Origin: an uncultured Acetatifactor sp.
GTDB lineage: Bacteria; Bacillota; Clostridia; Lachnospirales; Lachnospiraceae
Reading direction: 5' to 3'
Assembly: GCA_910577665.1 (NCBI GenBank)
Contig: CAJTOJ010000027.1
Location: 1 to 52,267 of the forward strand
DNA: 52,267 bases
Positions 25,121 to 34,400 of the stretch are shown here, piece by piece. Position numbers and translations under genes: made by a program. The notes beneath the pieces were generated by a model, which made no database searches, was not told the DNA's origin, and worked only from the letters and a program-made list of their open reading frames with translations. Every line of letters begins with the position of its first letter. Position 1 is the stretch's first letter.

Positions 25121-27292
25121 ATGGATATTTCACCTGTATATGAATTACGTGAGAGATTAAAGGTGGGCGCGGTGGCGGGAAGCGCTCTTGCGGCTTCTGA
25201 CTTCAGACTGAAGCGGGCAGTGGAAGCAATGGAACCACTGATGGCGGTATCGCCGGTGCTCGCAAAGCTGGGAAAGCTATCCCGGCTGGTGGTACAGGAG
25301 GACTGCCCTGACCGGGCAGGTGCCCTTCTGGAGGCCATCACCCTGGCAGACGCTCTGCTGTGTACCCAGGGCAAGGTGGATGTGGCTGGAGAGATGGCGC
25401 CTCTTCTGCCTGGGGGAGAGGAAACGGAGGGGCAGGCCGCACCGGTGGTAAATGTGCCTTACTCGGTGCTGGCACCTTTGCTGGACGCTCTGGGCAATTC
25501 CGGTGGTGGCAGATACAGCTTCGTGATGCAGCTTAGGGAGGAGAATCCGGAGCTTTTCCAGGACTACCGGGTGCGCACTGCCATGGTGAGAGCACTGGGA
25601 GCCTCCTATGGAGAACTGGCTGAGGCAGTGGCAGGCTGGCTGGTCCAGGACGGATGTACACAGATGTCCCATACAGGGAGTATTACAGACGGCCTTGGGC
25701 GGAAAGCGGCAGACAGGGGGGCTGACATCCTGCGTCTGCTGAAGAAGGGATTTGACCCCAGGGGGAAGAGGGAAATGGTACGCCGGGTGCAGGTGATGGA
25801 GGGAATCGCCGGGGCCGGGGCAAATGCCTTCTATCTGGAGCAGCTTCCCCAGGCGGAAAAAGAGGTGCGGGGAGCCTTGATCTATGCTCTGCGTCACAGC
25901 CAGGAGAACGAAGAGACATTGTTGCATCTGGCGGCTACAGAGCGGGGAAACAACCAGAAGATAGCCTGCTGTGCCCTGTCCTTTATGGCCGGGGAGAAGG
26001 TCTGGGAGTATTTCGGTATGCTGGCACAGAAGAAACCTGCGGAGACCGCTGTTTATCTGGAGCAGTCCAGGCAGCCTGGGGCGGAGACAGTGACAGCCCG
26101 GATTTTCTGTGACACCATACACCGATGGCAGGAGAAAGGGGGAAAACCCCATAAGGATATGGAGCCGGTGCTGGAAGCCTGTCTGTATGCACTTGCGGGA
26201 AAAGGCGGCCCTGAGGTGTGTGAATGCTACCGGCTGGGGGCAGCGGTTGGCACCGGTCTGGATGTGCCCGTGGAAGACGGTAAGGAGGGCAGGGAGATTA
26301 TGACTTTTGCTGCCCCGGGCGGGAGGTACAAAGGGAAAAACTCCTATTTCAGCAAGGTGTTGCCAACGGTCCTGCAGCAGAGTATCCTGTGTGGCCCGGA
26401 AGAGGCACCATGGGGGCAGGGCTGGCAGACGGGGGATGCAACGGACCAGGGGCAGGAGCGGGAGTCTGTGTCCAGGCAGCCGCTACAGAGGGACCAGAAG
26501 CCTTCTGCCCTGTGGGGGAACCAGGAAAAGCCAGACTGGGAGCTGGCCAGGCTGGCCTGGGAACTGTATGGAACCTATGGGGAACTGTATTTTCCAGCGG
26601 CTATGGCAGCAGCCCTGCGTGCAGGTACAGAGGAAAAATGTCTGGAGCTTCTGACAGATTTTGTGAACCAGAAGAAGCTGATAGGGAATAAGGTCAGGAA
26701 GGACCGGGCCGGACTGGTGGCCCAGGCCCTGTGGCCTGTGCGGGTATCGGCTCTGGGAAAGGGGTATGAGGTCTCTGTGACCAGGGTGTCTTCCGGGGAG
26801 TTTAGACCACAGACTTTTACCTGGCCTGTGTATACCATGACAGATGAAATGATGGAACTGCTGATGGAGCTGGAGGATATGAGTACGGACAGAGTATTGG
26901 CGGCATGGATCCGGTCTGAGGACAGAAAACAATGCCACCGGCTGGCCGCTTATTTTCACAAGCGGGCCCTGGAGGTGGAGGACAATCAGATGTACCTGGA
27001 ACCTATGCGGCGATGTAAGGCCCAGGATTGCAGCAATATGGCAGTAAAATACTTTTCCCAAAACAAAGGCAGGATCTATAACTGGCAGATGGAAAATTAT
27101 CTGCAGCAGCTTCCAGGCAGTGCGGCCAGCCGCCTGGAAGAGGGAGAACGCCTGCTGGAGCTTCTGAAGACAGGAAAGCTGAAGGCGATCAACGGATGGT
27201 CAGCGAATGGGCCGGTGGAGGAATTTATCCAGAGAATGCAATTTGAGAAGATCCAGGAAGAGAAGGCACAGACCGGACCGGACAGTGTGTGA
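25121..27292 (+). CDS. HEAT-like helical protein of the MoxR/VWA cluster (DUF5691-like)
   Basis: The 723-residue all-helical protein lacks a signal peptide or membrane segment. Short helix pairs recur, for example EVRGALIYALRHSQENEETLLHL and KIACCALSFMAGEKVWEYF around residues 245-305, in the manner of HEAT repeats. By position it matches the DUF5691-type member that accompanies SWIM and MoxR genes; this family name is from memory and less certain than the neighbours. The region 430-470 is Gln/Gly-rich and probably disordered. It likely acts as a scaffold, an inference from fold only. The ATG lies 29 bases after a short AAAGG region; a strong ribosome site is not obvious (GGTAGATAGG precedes). 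Confidence 0.7.
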   Translation: MDISPVYELRERLKVGAVAGSALAASDFRLKRAVEAMEPLMAVSPVLAKLGKLSRLVVQEDCPDRAGALLEAITLADALLCTQGKVDVAGEMAPLLPGGEETEGQAAPVVNVPYSVLAPLLDALGNSGGGRYSFVMQLREENPELFQDYRVRTAMVRALGASYGELAEAVAGWLVQDGCTQMSHTGSITDGLGRKAADRGADILRLLKKGFDPRGKREMVRRVQVMEGIAGAGANAFYLEQLPQAEKEVRGALIYALRHSQENEETLLHLAATERGNNQKIACCALSFMAGEKVWEYFGMLAQKKPAETAVYLEQSRQPGAETVTARIFCDTIHRWQEKGGKPHKDMEPVLEACLYALAGKGGPEVCECYRLGAAVGTGLDVPVEDGKEGREIMTFAAPGGRYKGKNSYFSKVLPTVLQQSILCGPEEAPWGQGWQTGDATDQGQERESVSRQPLQRDQKPSALWGNQEKPDWELARLAWELYGTYGELYFPAAMAAALRAGTEEKCLELLTDFVNQKKLIGNKVRKDRAGLVAQALWPVRVSALGKGYEVSVTRVSSGEFRPQTFTWPVYTMTDEMMELLMELEDMSTDRVLAAWIRSEDRKQCHRLAAYFHKRALEVEDNQMYLEPMRRCKAQDCSNMAVKYFSQNKGRIYNWQMENYLQQLPGSAASRLEEGERLLELLKTGKLKAINGWSANGPVEEFIQRMQFEKIQEEKAQTGPDSV

Positions 27293-27311
27293 CCAGGTGC
27301 AAAACACTTCG

Positions 27312-27338
27312 CGGTGCCGGAATGGCATAGGGACTTTT
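27312..27338. repeat. Short intergenic repeat, copy 1
   Basis: A 27-base sequence beginning CGGTGCCGGAATGGCATAGG is repeated at 34069-34095 with two mismatches. This copy is 52 bases before the MoxR gene; the other is upstream of the DUF2974 gene. Confidence 0.6.
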
Positions 27339-27389
27339 AATGGAAATATACGAAAAACAAAAACCCAGTAGAACAGGAGAGCAGTGGCT

Positions 27390-28478
27390 ATGGAGAAGAA
27401 TCAGGTACAGAGGCTGCCTGCGGAGCAGCTTTTTCAAGAAGAAATCAATGCGCTGATTGCGGCGGAGACAGATCCGGTTCCTAAGGGATGGAAGATGTCC
27501 CCCCGGTCCGTGCGCACCTATATCTGTGGCGGTAAGGCGGGAAATATGTCCATTACCCCCAAATATATTGGGCAGGAGCGTCTGGTGGAGATCGCCATTG
27601 CCACCCTGGTCACGGACAGGGCGCTGCTTCTGATCGGGGAGCCGGGTACGGCCAAGAGCTGGCTGTCGGAGCATCTGGCCGCAGCTATCAACGGGGATTC
27701 CACAAAGGTGATCCAGGGCACAGCAGGCACCACCGAGGAACAGATCCGGTATTCCTGGAACTATGCCATGCTGATCGCCCAGGGGCCGTCCCTGGAGGCC
27801 ATGCTGAAAAGTCCCGTGCTCACGGCCATGGAGACGGGTACCATCGCCCGGGTGGAGGAGATCTCCCGGTGTGCCAGCGAGGTGCAGGATGCACTGATTT
27901 CCATCTTGTCTGAGAAACGGGTCTCCATACCGGAGCTGGGGATGGAAGTACCGGCGCAGAAAGGATTCTCCGTCATTGCCACGGCCAATACCCGGGACAA
28001 AGGGGTTAATGAAATGTCAGCGGCCTTGAAGAGGCGTTTTAACATTGTGGTGTTGCCTACCCCTGCGGATCTGGACGCAGAGATGGAGATAGTCAAGACC
28101 AGGGTGGAGCAGCAGGCAGGGGGGCTGGATCTGAATGCCAAGCTGCCTTCCGCGGAGGTGGTGGAGAAGGTATGTACCATTTTCCGGGAACTGCGGTGCG
28201 GGGAGACCCTGGACCGCAGTCAGAAAGTGAAGGCGACTTCCGGTGTACTGTCCACGGCGGAGTCTATTTCCCTTTTGTGCAACAGTATGGCCCTGGCAGG
28301 CAGTTTTGGAAATGGCGATATCACCGATTATGACCTGGCAGCGGGACTACAGGGGGCTGTGGTGAAGGAAGAGGAGAAGGATGCCATTGCCTGGAAGGAA
28401 TACCTGGAGAATGTGATGAAGAAACGGGGATCCCGCTGGTCGGGACTCTACCGGGCCTGTAGGGAGTTGAACAAATGA
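27390..28478 (+). CDS. MoxR-family AAA+ ATPase (YehL-like)
   Basis: The 362-residue AAA+ ATPase has Walker A GEPGTAKSW (about residues 77-85), a Walker B-like VEEISRC, sensor 1 ATANTRDKG and an arginine-finger region SAALKRRFNIV. MoxR ATPases act as chaperones that load or remodel partners, often with a VWA protein, which is encoded two genes downstream. It resembles E. coli YehL. The ATG at 27390 is chosen because AGGAGA lies 9 bases upstream; a GTG at 27384 is closer than usual. The stop overlaps the DUF5682 start by four bases, indicating coupled translation. Confidence 0.92.
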   Translation: MEKNQVQRLPAEQLFQEEINALIAAETDPVPKGWKMSPRSVRTYICGGKAGNMSITPKYIGQERLVEIAIATLVTDRALLLIGEPGTAKSWLSEHLAAAINGDSTKVIQGTAGTTEEQIRYSWNYAMLIAQGPSLEAMLKSPVLTAMETGTIARVEEISRCASEVQDALISILSEKRVSIPELGMEVPAQKGFSVIATANTRDKGVNEMSAALKRRFNIVVLPTPADLDAEMEIVKTRVEQQAGGLDLNAKLPSAEVVEKVCTIFRELRCGETLDRSQKVKATSGVLSTAESISLLCNSMALAGSFGNGDITDYDLAAGLQGAVVKEEEKDAIAWKEYLENVMKKRGSRWSGLYRACRELNK

Positions 28479-30754
28479 TGGAAAGGGAACCGTTTTTTTT
28501 CGGAATCCGGCATCTGTCCCCGGCAGGGGCATTTTACCTGCGGCAGCTGCTTGCCAGGAGGCGCCCCAGGATGGTGCTGGTAGAAGGGCCCTGCGACCTG
28601 GGGGATGAGATGGTCCACATGCGCAAGACACAATCCCAGCCACCCATGGCTGTGCTGGCTTATACCAAGGAGGCCCCGATACGGACCATCCTGTATCCTT
28701 TTGCCTCTTATTCCCCGGAATACCAGGCCATACTTTGGTGCGGGGAGCATAACGTGGAATGCCGTTTTATGGATCTGCCTACAGATGTGTTCCTGGCACT
28801 TCCAGCCAGGGAAGATATCCCGGAAGAGGAGAAGGCCGGGGAGGAAGAACGCTTCCAGGTATACCGCGCCCTGGATCTGCGCTGCGGAGAGGACGGACAC
28901 GAGACCTTCTGGGAGCGTACCCTGGAACAGGCGGCTTCCATGGAAGGTTATAGGGAAGGAGCCAATCTATTCGGCAGATATATCCGGGAACTGACCGGGG
29001 AAAATGATCGTGACTGGGAGGAGATCCGTCTGCGGGAAGCCTGGATGAGAGGGCAGATCAGGAAGGCTGTGGCAGAAGGGATTCCGCCGGAGGAGATCCT
29101 GGTGGTCACAGGTGCCTACCATGTGGAAGGGCTGCAAAACTGGGAGCAGATGCCGGATCCGGAGGAAGAGAAGCTTCTGCAGGAGTTGCCCAGGGCAGCA
29201 TCCAGCCACACCTTGATGCCTTACTCAGATTATCGGTTGTCCTCCAGGTCCGGGTATGGGGCGGGGAATAAGGCACCGGCTTATTATGGTCTGTTGTGGG
29301 AGGCATTGCATGGGAAGGATCCTATGTACGCCACTTACTGTTATCTGGCCAGGATTGCGGGCTTCCAGAGGAAGAGCGGTTCTCCAGTATCCTCAGCGGA
29401 GGTCATAGAGGCTGTGCGGCTGTCAGTGGAGCTGGCGCAGATGCGGGGTGGGCAGATACCAGCCCTTAGGGATCTCAGGGATGCTGCAGTGACCTGCCTG
29501 GGAGGAGGGCACTTTGCTTCCATCAGCCTGGCTGTGGCGGATACGGAGATCGGCACAAGGATCGGCAGCCTGCCGGAAGGGGTAAGCCGTACCAGCATCC
29601 AGGAGGATTTTTACAGGCAGATGAAGGAATGGAAGCTGGAAAAATACAGGGATATCACGGCACAGGATCTTGCCCTGGATCTTAGGGAAAAGCGGAATGT
29701 AGCTTCAGAGAAGTCGGCTTTCCTGGATCTGCACCGTTCCTTTTTCCTGCACCGGCTGAGGGTTCTGGGAGTGAGCTTTGCAACACAAGGCAAGCATGTC
29801 CAGGACAATGCAACCTGGGCGGAGCACTGGCAGCTTCGCTGGACACCGGAGGCAGAGATCCAGCTGGTGGAGTCTGCCCTGAAGGGGGATACCATTCTCC
29901 AGGCAGTGGCTTTTCAGATGAAGGAAACCATGGAAGGGGCAGGGAATCTGGGCAGTATGGCCCAGGTCATTGAGGATGCTTTCCTGTGCGGTATGCCAGC
30001 TGCTGCTGGCCAGGCCACAGATGCCCTGGCTCACAAGGCGGTGGATGCCATCTCTCTGGAGGAGCTGGCCAGGACTGTGGAGCGCCTGTCGGTGGTGATA
30101 CGGTATGGCAATATCAGACAGGTGGATGAGAAGCCCCTGGTGCCCGTACTGGGCAGGATTTTCTACAGAGCCTGTCTGTTACTGCCTGGGGCCTGTGTCT
30201 GTGACGATGGGGCATCCAATGTGGTGATTACCGCTATGCAGCAGTTAAACGGGGCCGCCCTGGCCCATGATTTCCTGGACCAGGAGGGTTGGAAGGCTGC
30301 ACTTTCACAGGTGGCAGACAGGGATGACTTGAATACCAGGATTTCCGGCTTTGCGGCAGCGGTATTGCTGGAGCGGGGACTAATGGATACCAGGCAGCTG
30401 CAGACGGAGGTGGGCCGCAGACTCTCCCCGGGTATGCCTGCAGACCTGGGGGCAGGATGGTTTGAAGGACTGGCCATGAAGAACCGGTATGCCTTGATTG
30501 CCAGGCTGTCCCTGTGGGAGAGCCTGGACGGATACCTGGATACCCTGGACCAGGAGGAGTTCAAGCGGGCGCTGGTATTCCTGCGGCGCGCCTTTGCGGA
30601 CTTTACCGCCAGGGAGAAGGATGAGATTGCAGAGAACCTGGGAGAGATCTGGCACTTGAACGGCAGTCAGGTCAGCGAGGTGCTGAACAGTGTCCTGGGG
30701 GAGGAGGAGTCAGGGCTTCTGGAGAGCCTGGAGGACTTTGATTTTGATCTGTGA
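28475..30754 (+). CDS. DUF5682 family protein (YehM-like)
   Basis: The 759-residue soluble protein begins with the DUF5682 hallmark FFFGIRHLSPAGAFYLRQLL. It continues with VEGPCDLGDEM, ILYPFASYSPEYQA, CRFMDLP and VVTGAYHVEGL. These conserved His and acidic residues near the N terminus suggest a metal-dependent or ChaN/TraB-like fold, but no catalytic activity has been assigned and this is inference. The remaining 500 residues are helical. It resembles E. coli YehM. It is translationally coupled to the MoxR ATPase, so the two are probably made in fixed ratio and may interact. Confidence 0.85.
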   Translation: MMEREPFFFGIRHLSPAGAFYLRQLLARRRPRMVLVEGPCDLGDEMVHMRKTQSQPPMAVLAYTKEAPIRTILYPFASYSPEYQAILWCGEHNVECRFMDLPTDVFLALPAREDIPEEEKAGEEERFQVYRALDLRCGEDGHETFWERTLEQAASMEGYREGANLFGRYIRELTGENDRDWEEIRLREAWMRGQIRKAVAEGIPPEEILVVTGAYHVEGLQNWEQMPDPEEEKLLQELPRAASSHTLMPYSDYRLSSRSGYGAGNKAPAYYGLLWEALHGKDPMYATYCYLARIAGFQRKSGSPVSSAEVIEAVRLSVELAQMRGGQIPALRDLRDAAVTCLGGGHFASISLAVADTEIGTRIGSLPEGVSRTSIQEDFYRQMKEWKLEKYRDITAQDLALDLREKRNVASEKSAFLDLHRSFFLHRLRVLGVSFATQGKHVQDNATWAEHWQLRWTPEAEIQLVESALKGDTILQAVAFQMKETMEGAGNLGSMAQVIEDAFLCGMPAAAGQATDALAHKAVDAISLEELARTVERLSVVIRYGNIRQVDEKPLVPVLGRIFYRACLLLPGACVCDDGASNVVITAMQQLNGAALAHDFLDQEGWKAALSQVADRDDLNTRISGFAAAVLLERGLMDTRQLQTEVGRRLSPGMPADLGAGWFEGLAMKNRYALIARLSLWESLDGYLDTLDQEEFKRALVFLRRAFADFTAREKDEIAENLGEIWHLNGSQVSEVLNSVLGEEESGLLESLEDFDFDL

Positions 30755-30907
30755 AGCGGCGGGAACCGGACAAGGGTAACGTCCGGCCAGAGCAAGGAAC
30801 TGGGATAGATGATGTGCCGCATTTCTGCCAGGGCATCAGGGAAGGAACATGGGAATGCGGGAAGCGTGCCGAAAGCAGGAAAACAGAGCGCGGGAAGGGG
30901 ACAGAAC

Positions 30908-32092
30908 ATGGAGACAGAGGACAGAATCCGCCGCTGGCGGCTGATACTGGGGCAGGAGAGCAAGAACCGTTTTGAACAGATGGGGGGAGGGGCGCTTACA
31001 GGAGAGCAGGATCTCATGGACCAGGCCCTGGCGGCGATCTATAACCGCACAGAGAGCGGTGGTTTCGGCCTGGGGGGCGCGGGCGCCGGAAACGGTCCGT
31101 CCAATCCCCAGATCACCCGCTGGCTGGGGGATGTGAGAAGCCTCTTCGGCCAGGACCTGGTGACAGTGATCCAGTCAGACGCGGTGAACCGGTGCGGGCT
31201 GAAGCAGCTTCTGTTTGAGCCGGAACTGCTGGAGAACCTGGAGCCGGATGTGAACCTGGCTGCTACCATCATGCTCTTAAAGGAGCAGATTCCCAAGAGA
31301 TCCAAGGAGAGTGTGCGCAGGTTCATCCGCAGGATTGTGGAGGAGATCAACCGCTTGCTGGAGCAGGATATCCGCAGGGCCATCACCTCTTCCTTAAATC
31401 GCAGGAGACATTCCCCCATACCTTCTGCGGCGGCACTGGACTATAGGATGACCATCTCACGGAATCTGAAGAATTACAACCCGGATCTTGGAACCATAGT
31501 GCCAGAGCATTATTATTTCTTTGACAGGACCAGCACCACAGCTGCCAACAAATGGACAGTGATCCTGGACATTGACCAGAGTGGTTCCATGGGGCAGTCG
31601 GTGATCTACTCCTCTGTCATGAGCTGTATCCTGGCCAGTATGGCCAGCCTGCGCACCCGGGTGGTGGCTTTTGACACGAACATTGTGGATCTGACGGAGA
31701 AATGTGAGGATCCGGTGGACTTACTGTTCGGTTTCCAGCTGGGAGGAGGAACCAACATTGAGAAGTCGGTGGCTTATTGTGAACAGTATGTGGAGAATCC
31801 GGCCAAAACCCTGTTTTTTCTGATTTCTGATCTGGAAGAAGGAGGGAACCGGGCGGGGCTTCTACGGCGTCTGGAGGATCTGAAGGGAGCAGGTGTCACG
31901 GTGATCTGTCTGCTGGCCCTGGCAGACGGCGGCAGGCCTTACTACGATGAACAGATGGCACAGCGTATAGCAGGTCTTTCTATTCCTTGCTTTGCCTGCA
32001 ATCCACAGATGCTGCCACAACTATTAGAGCGGGCGTTTGCAGGACAGGACCTGACAGCCTTTGCCAGGGAGTTTGAGAAGCGGAAAGCGTAA
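30908..32092 (+). CDS. VWA-domain protein with MIDAS motif (YehP-like)
   Basis: The 394-residue product has an N-terminal helical region (1-210) and a C-terminal von Willebrand factor A domain (about 215-385). The metal-binding MIDAS motif is complete: DIDQSGSMG, then GGGTNI, then ISDLEEGG. VWA proteins paired with MoxR ATPases are typically substrates or effectors of the ATPase. I start at the ATG at 30908, preceded by GGGAAGGGG; the open frame extends to 30809 without a ribosome site and without family-like sequence. The gap 30755-30907 therefore contains no supported gene. The product closes the five-gene set; the citrate synthase gene has its own promoter. Confidence 0.9.
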   Translation: METEDRIRRWRLILGQESKNRFEQMGGGALTGEQDLMDQALAAIYNRTESGGFGLGGAGAGNGPSNPQITRWLGDVRSLFGQDLVTVIQSDAVNRCGLKQLLFEPELLENLEPDVNLAATIMLLKEQIPKRSKESVRRFIRRIVEEINRLLEQDIRRAITSSLNRRRHSPIPSAAALDYRMTISRNLKNYNPDLGTIVPEHYYFFDRTSTTAANKWTVILDIDQSGSMGQSVIYSSVMSCILASMASLRTRVVAFDTNIVDLTEKCEDPVDLLFGFQLGGGTNIEKSVAYCEQYVENPAKTLFFLISDLEEGGNRAGLLRRLEDLKGAGVTVICLLALADGGRPYYDEQMAQRIAGLSIPCFACNPQMLPQLLERAFAGQDLTAFAREFEKRKA

Positions 32093-32117
32093 AGGAAATA
32101 AATTTATATTTTTTTAA

Positions 32118-32147
32118 TTGACACGAAGGCTTATAATAGGGTATGAT
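32118..32147 (+). promoter_or_regulatory. Promoter of the citrate synthase gene
   Basis: TTGACA (32118-32123) and TATGAT (32142-32147) are separated by 18 bp. The resulting leader of over 220 nt up to the TTG start holds no gene I can support. Confidence 0.65.
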
Positions 32148-32379
32148 AAATAGAACAAGTCTTGTTCAAGGCACAACTGTCAATGGTCAATGACGCATCT
32201 GGCAAAATCATCTGGCAAAGCTGTCTTACGGTTTCTCCAGTCGCAGAGTACAGTACCTGTCCGTATATCCCATATACTTATCTGATAAGGGGATTCCGGT
32301 TTGACATAAAAGGAATCCTGCTGGTCTGTGGGCGTATTGTATGTGTCTGGTGTACAAAAGGGAAGAGGAGGTATCATGA

Positions 32380-33729
32380 TTGAAGAAAAGTGAAGTGTAT
32401 CTGAACGACTATGCGGCATTGTGCAGGAGTGCCGACAAGCTGAACCCGGAGCTATTTGAGAAATATGAGGTTCAGAGGGGACTGCGTGATAAGAACGGCA
32501 ACGGCGTGGTAACAGGACTCACCAATATATCCCGGATTGATTCCTTCAAGACGGTGGATGGTGTGAAGACTCCCTGTGAGGGAAGGTTGTGGTACCGGGG
32601 CTATGATTGTATTGAGCTGGTGAAGGGATTCAGGGGGAAGAACTTCGGGTTTGAGGAAGTGGCATATCTGCTTCTGTTCGGAAAACTTCCGGATAAGCAG
32701 CAGCTGAAGCAGTTTAGGGATATCCTGTCGGCCCATAGGACATTGCCCACCAATTTTACAAGGGACGTGATCATGAAGGCACCTAGCAGCGATATCATGA
32801 ATTCTCTAACCAGAAGTGTTTTGACCCTGGCTTCCTACGACAGGAACTGTAATGACACATCCATAGAAAATGTATTACAGCAGTGTATCAATCTGATCAG
32901 CGTGTTCCCCATGCTCTCTGTCTATGGTTATCACGCATACAACCATTACCAGAATGATGAAAGCATGTATATCCACCGGCCCTCCAGGAAGCTGTCTACC
33001 GCAGAGAACCTGCTGATGATGCTTCGTCCGGACAAAGAGTATACAGAGCTGGAGGCCAAGGTACTGGATATTGCACTGGTGCTACATATGGAACATGGCG
33101 GGGGCAACAACTCCACGTTTACGACCCGTGTGGTGACGTCCTCTGGTTCCGACACTTACTCCGTGATCGCGGCGGCCTTATCCTCCTTGAAGGGACCGAA
33201 ACACGGCGGCGCCAATATCAAGGTGGTGGAGATGATGCGGGACATTGAGTCTAATGTATCCGACTGGGCAGATGAGGATGCCGTGCGGGAGTATCTGCGG
33301 AAGATTATGAACAAAGATGCCTTTGACCGCAAGGGGCTGATCTATGGTATGGGGCATGCGGTGTATTCCCTTTCTGATCCCAGGGCACAGGTCTTCAAGA
33401 GCTTTGTGGAACAGCTTGCGGTGGCCAAGGGCAGGAACAAGGATTTTGCCCTGTATTCCATGATCGAGCGTCTGGCTCCCCAGGTGATTGCCGAGAAAGC
33501 CAGGATCTACAAGGGTGTCAGTGCCAATGTGGACTTCTACAGCGGCTTCGTGTATAGTATGCTGGAGATTCCCCTGGAGATGTATACACCTATCTTCGCC
33601 ATTGCCAGGATCGTGGGCTGGAGCGCTCACCGGATAGAGGAACTGATCAATATGGATAAGATTATCCGTCCTGCTTATAAGAGCGTGATGGGAGAGCGGG
33701 AATACCTTGACATTGAGGCGCGCCGCTAA
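32380..33729 (+). CDS. gltA: Citrate synthase
   Basis: Citrate synthase condenses acetyl-CoA and oxaloacetate, the entry to the TCA branch that feeds 2-oxoglutarate and glutamate. The 449-residue protein shows EGRLWYRGYDCIEL, the active-site blocks HGGGNNSTF, KGPKHGGAN and GMGHAVYSLSDPRA, and the C-terminal SGFVYSMLEIPLEMYTPIFA. The start appears to be TTG at 32380, 8 bases after AGGAGG (32366-32371). An ATG at 32376 in another frame opens only a five-codon frame that overlaps the start. Transcription begins at the promoter at 32118 and ends at the terminator at 33860. Confidence 0.93.
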   Translation: MKKSEVYLNDYAALCRSADKLNPELFEKYEVQRGLRDKNGNGVVTGLTNISRIDSFKTVDGVKTPCEGRLWYRGYDCIELVKGFRGKNFGFEEVAYLLLFGKLPDKQQLKQFRDILSAHRTLPTNFTRDVIMKAPSSDIMNSLTRSVLTLASYDRNCNDTSIENVLQQCINLISVFPMLSVYGYHAYNHYQNDESMYIHRPSRKLSTAENLLMMLRPDKEYTELEAKVLDIALVLHMEHGGGNNSTFTTRVVTSSGSDTYSVIAAALSSLKGPKHGGANIKVVEMMRDIESNVSDWADEDAVREYLRKIMNKDAFDRKGLIYGMGHAVYSLSDPRAQVFKSFVEQLAVAKGRNKDFALYSMIERLAPQVIAEKARIYKGVSANVDFYSGFVYSMLEIPLEMYTPIFAIARIVGWSAHRIEELINMDKIIRPAYKSVMGEREYLDIEARR

Positions 33730-33859
33730 CGGCGCGAAAGTCTGCTGCGCTGCAAGTCTGGTGCCCTGTCGGCTTGCAGCGGGGCTGTTGACAGTCCTGT
33801 TATCAATGGTAGTCTTCAAGTATTGCAGCAATTAGAACATGGATTTTGCAGGTAGCGGA

Positions 33860-33905
33860 AAATACCGGATCCAGATAAGCTTTTTTATCTGGATCCGGTA
33901 TTTTT
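33860..33905 (+). terminator. Terminator after citrate synthase
   Basis: A perfect 19-bp stem (33860-33878 and 33885-33903; AAATACCGGATCCAGATAA and its complement) with a 6-base loop is followed by T residues. The A-rich 5' side makes it potentially bidirectional. Confidence 0.95.
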
Positions 33906-34400
33906 CTGGAGTAGCGGGATAGGCTGTAGTTTCTAGACGCCCATGCATTCAAATGCCCAGCCAGAAACGAAAGCCGGGAGCCTGGAAGATGCACGCCGTC
34001 TGTCAGGAACATTTCGGTTGATATATAACGGCCTAAAAGGATCGCGAATAGAAGTTTTCGCTGTTTTACGGTGGCGGAATGGCATGGGGACTTTTATGGT
34101 AAGTTACGTTTAAGATTGGGAAAAAAGAGTAAAAATAGGAAAAGAAAAAATAAAGATACCTAAAATTTTAATAAACTGTAGTGACATTATTTATCACCAG
34201 GTCAATTGGTGCTACAATAGATACCAGCAGGGGTGTAAAGCCAGCACAATACCCGTGAGGCAACAGGCACCGTGGCGGCCATGGCTGCTTTGCAAAATGG
34301 ATGTTTATGTGGCTGGGGCAGCATGGCTGGAAATATAAAACACAACAGAATGAGAAGCAAAATGGCTTAAAGCAGTGAGACATACAAAGAGGGTCAGCCT
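33906..34400. other. Gene-free 495-bp stretch
   Basis: It holds one copy of a 27-bp repeat (34069-34095), an AT-rich segment (34100-34190), and a TACAAT box at 34213-34218 that may be the -10 of the DUF2974 gene; no good -35 hexamer was found. No coding region is supported. Confidence 0.5.
34069..34095. repeat. Short intergenic repeat, copy 2
   Basis: The 27 bases beginning CGGTGGCGGAATGGCATGGG match 27312-27338 with two differences. It lies about 305 bases before the next gene. Confidence 0.6.

Noticed and set aside
30751..30975. Short ORF between DUF5682 and VWA genes
   Set aside because: Composition is not protein-like, it overlaps the VWA start, and only a GTG start is available.
32162..32383. 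73-codon ORF in the citrate synthase leader
   Set aside because: No ribosome site, Cys-rich odd composition, and it runs into the real gene start.
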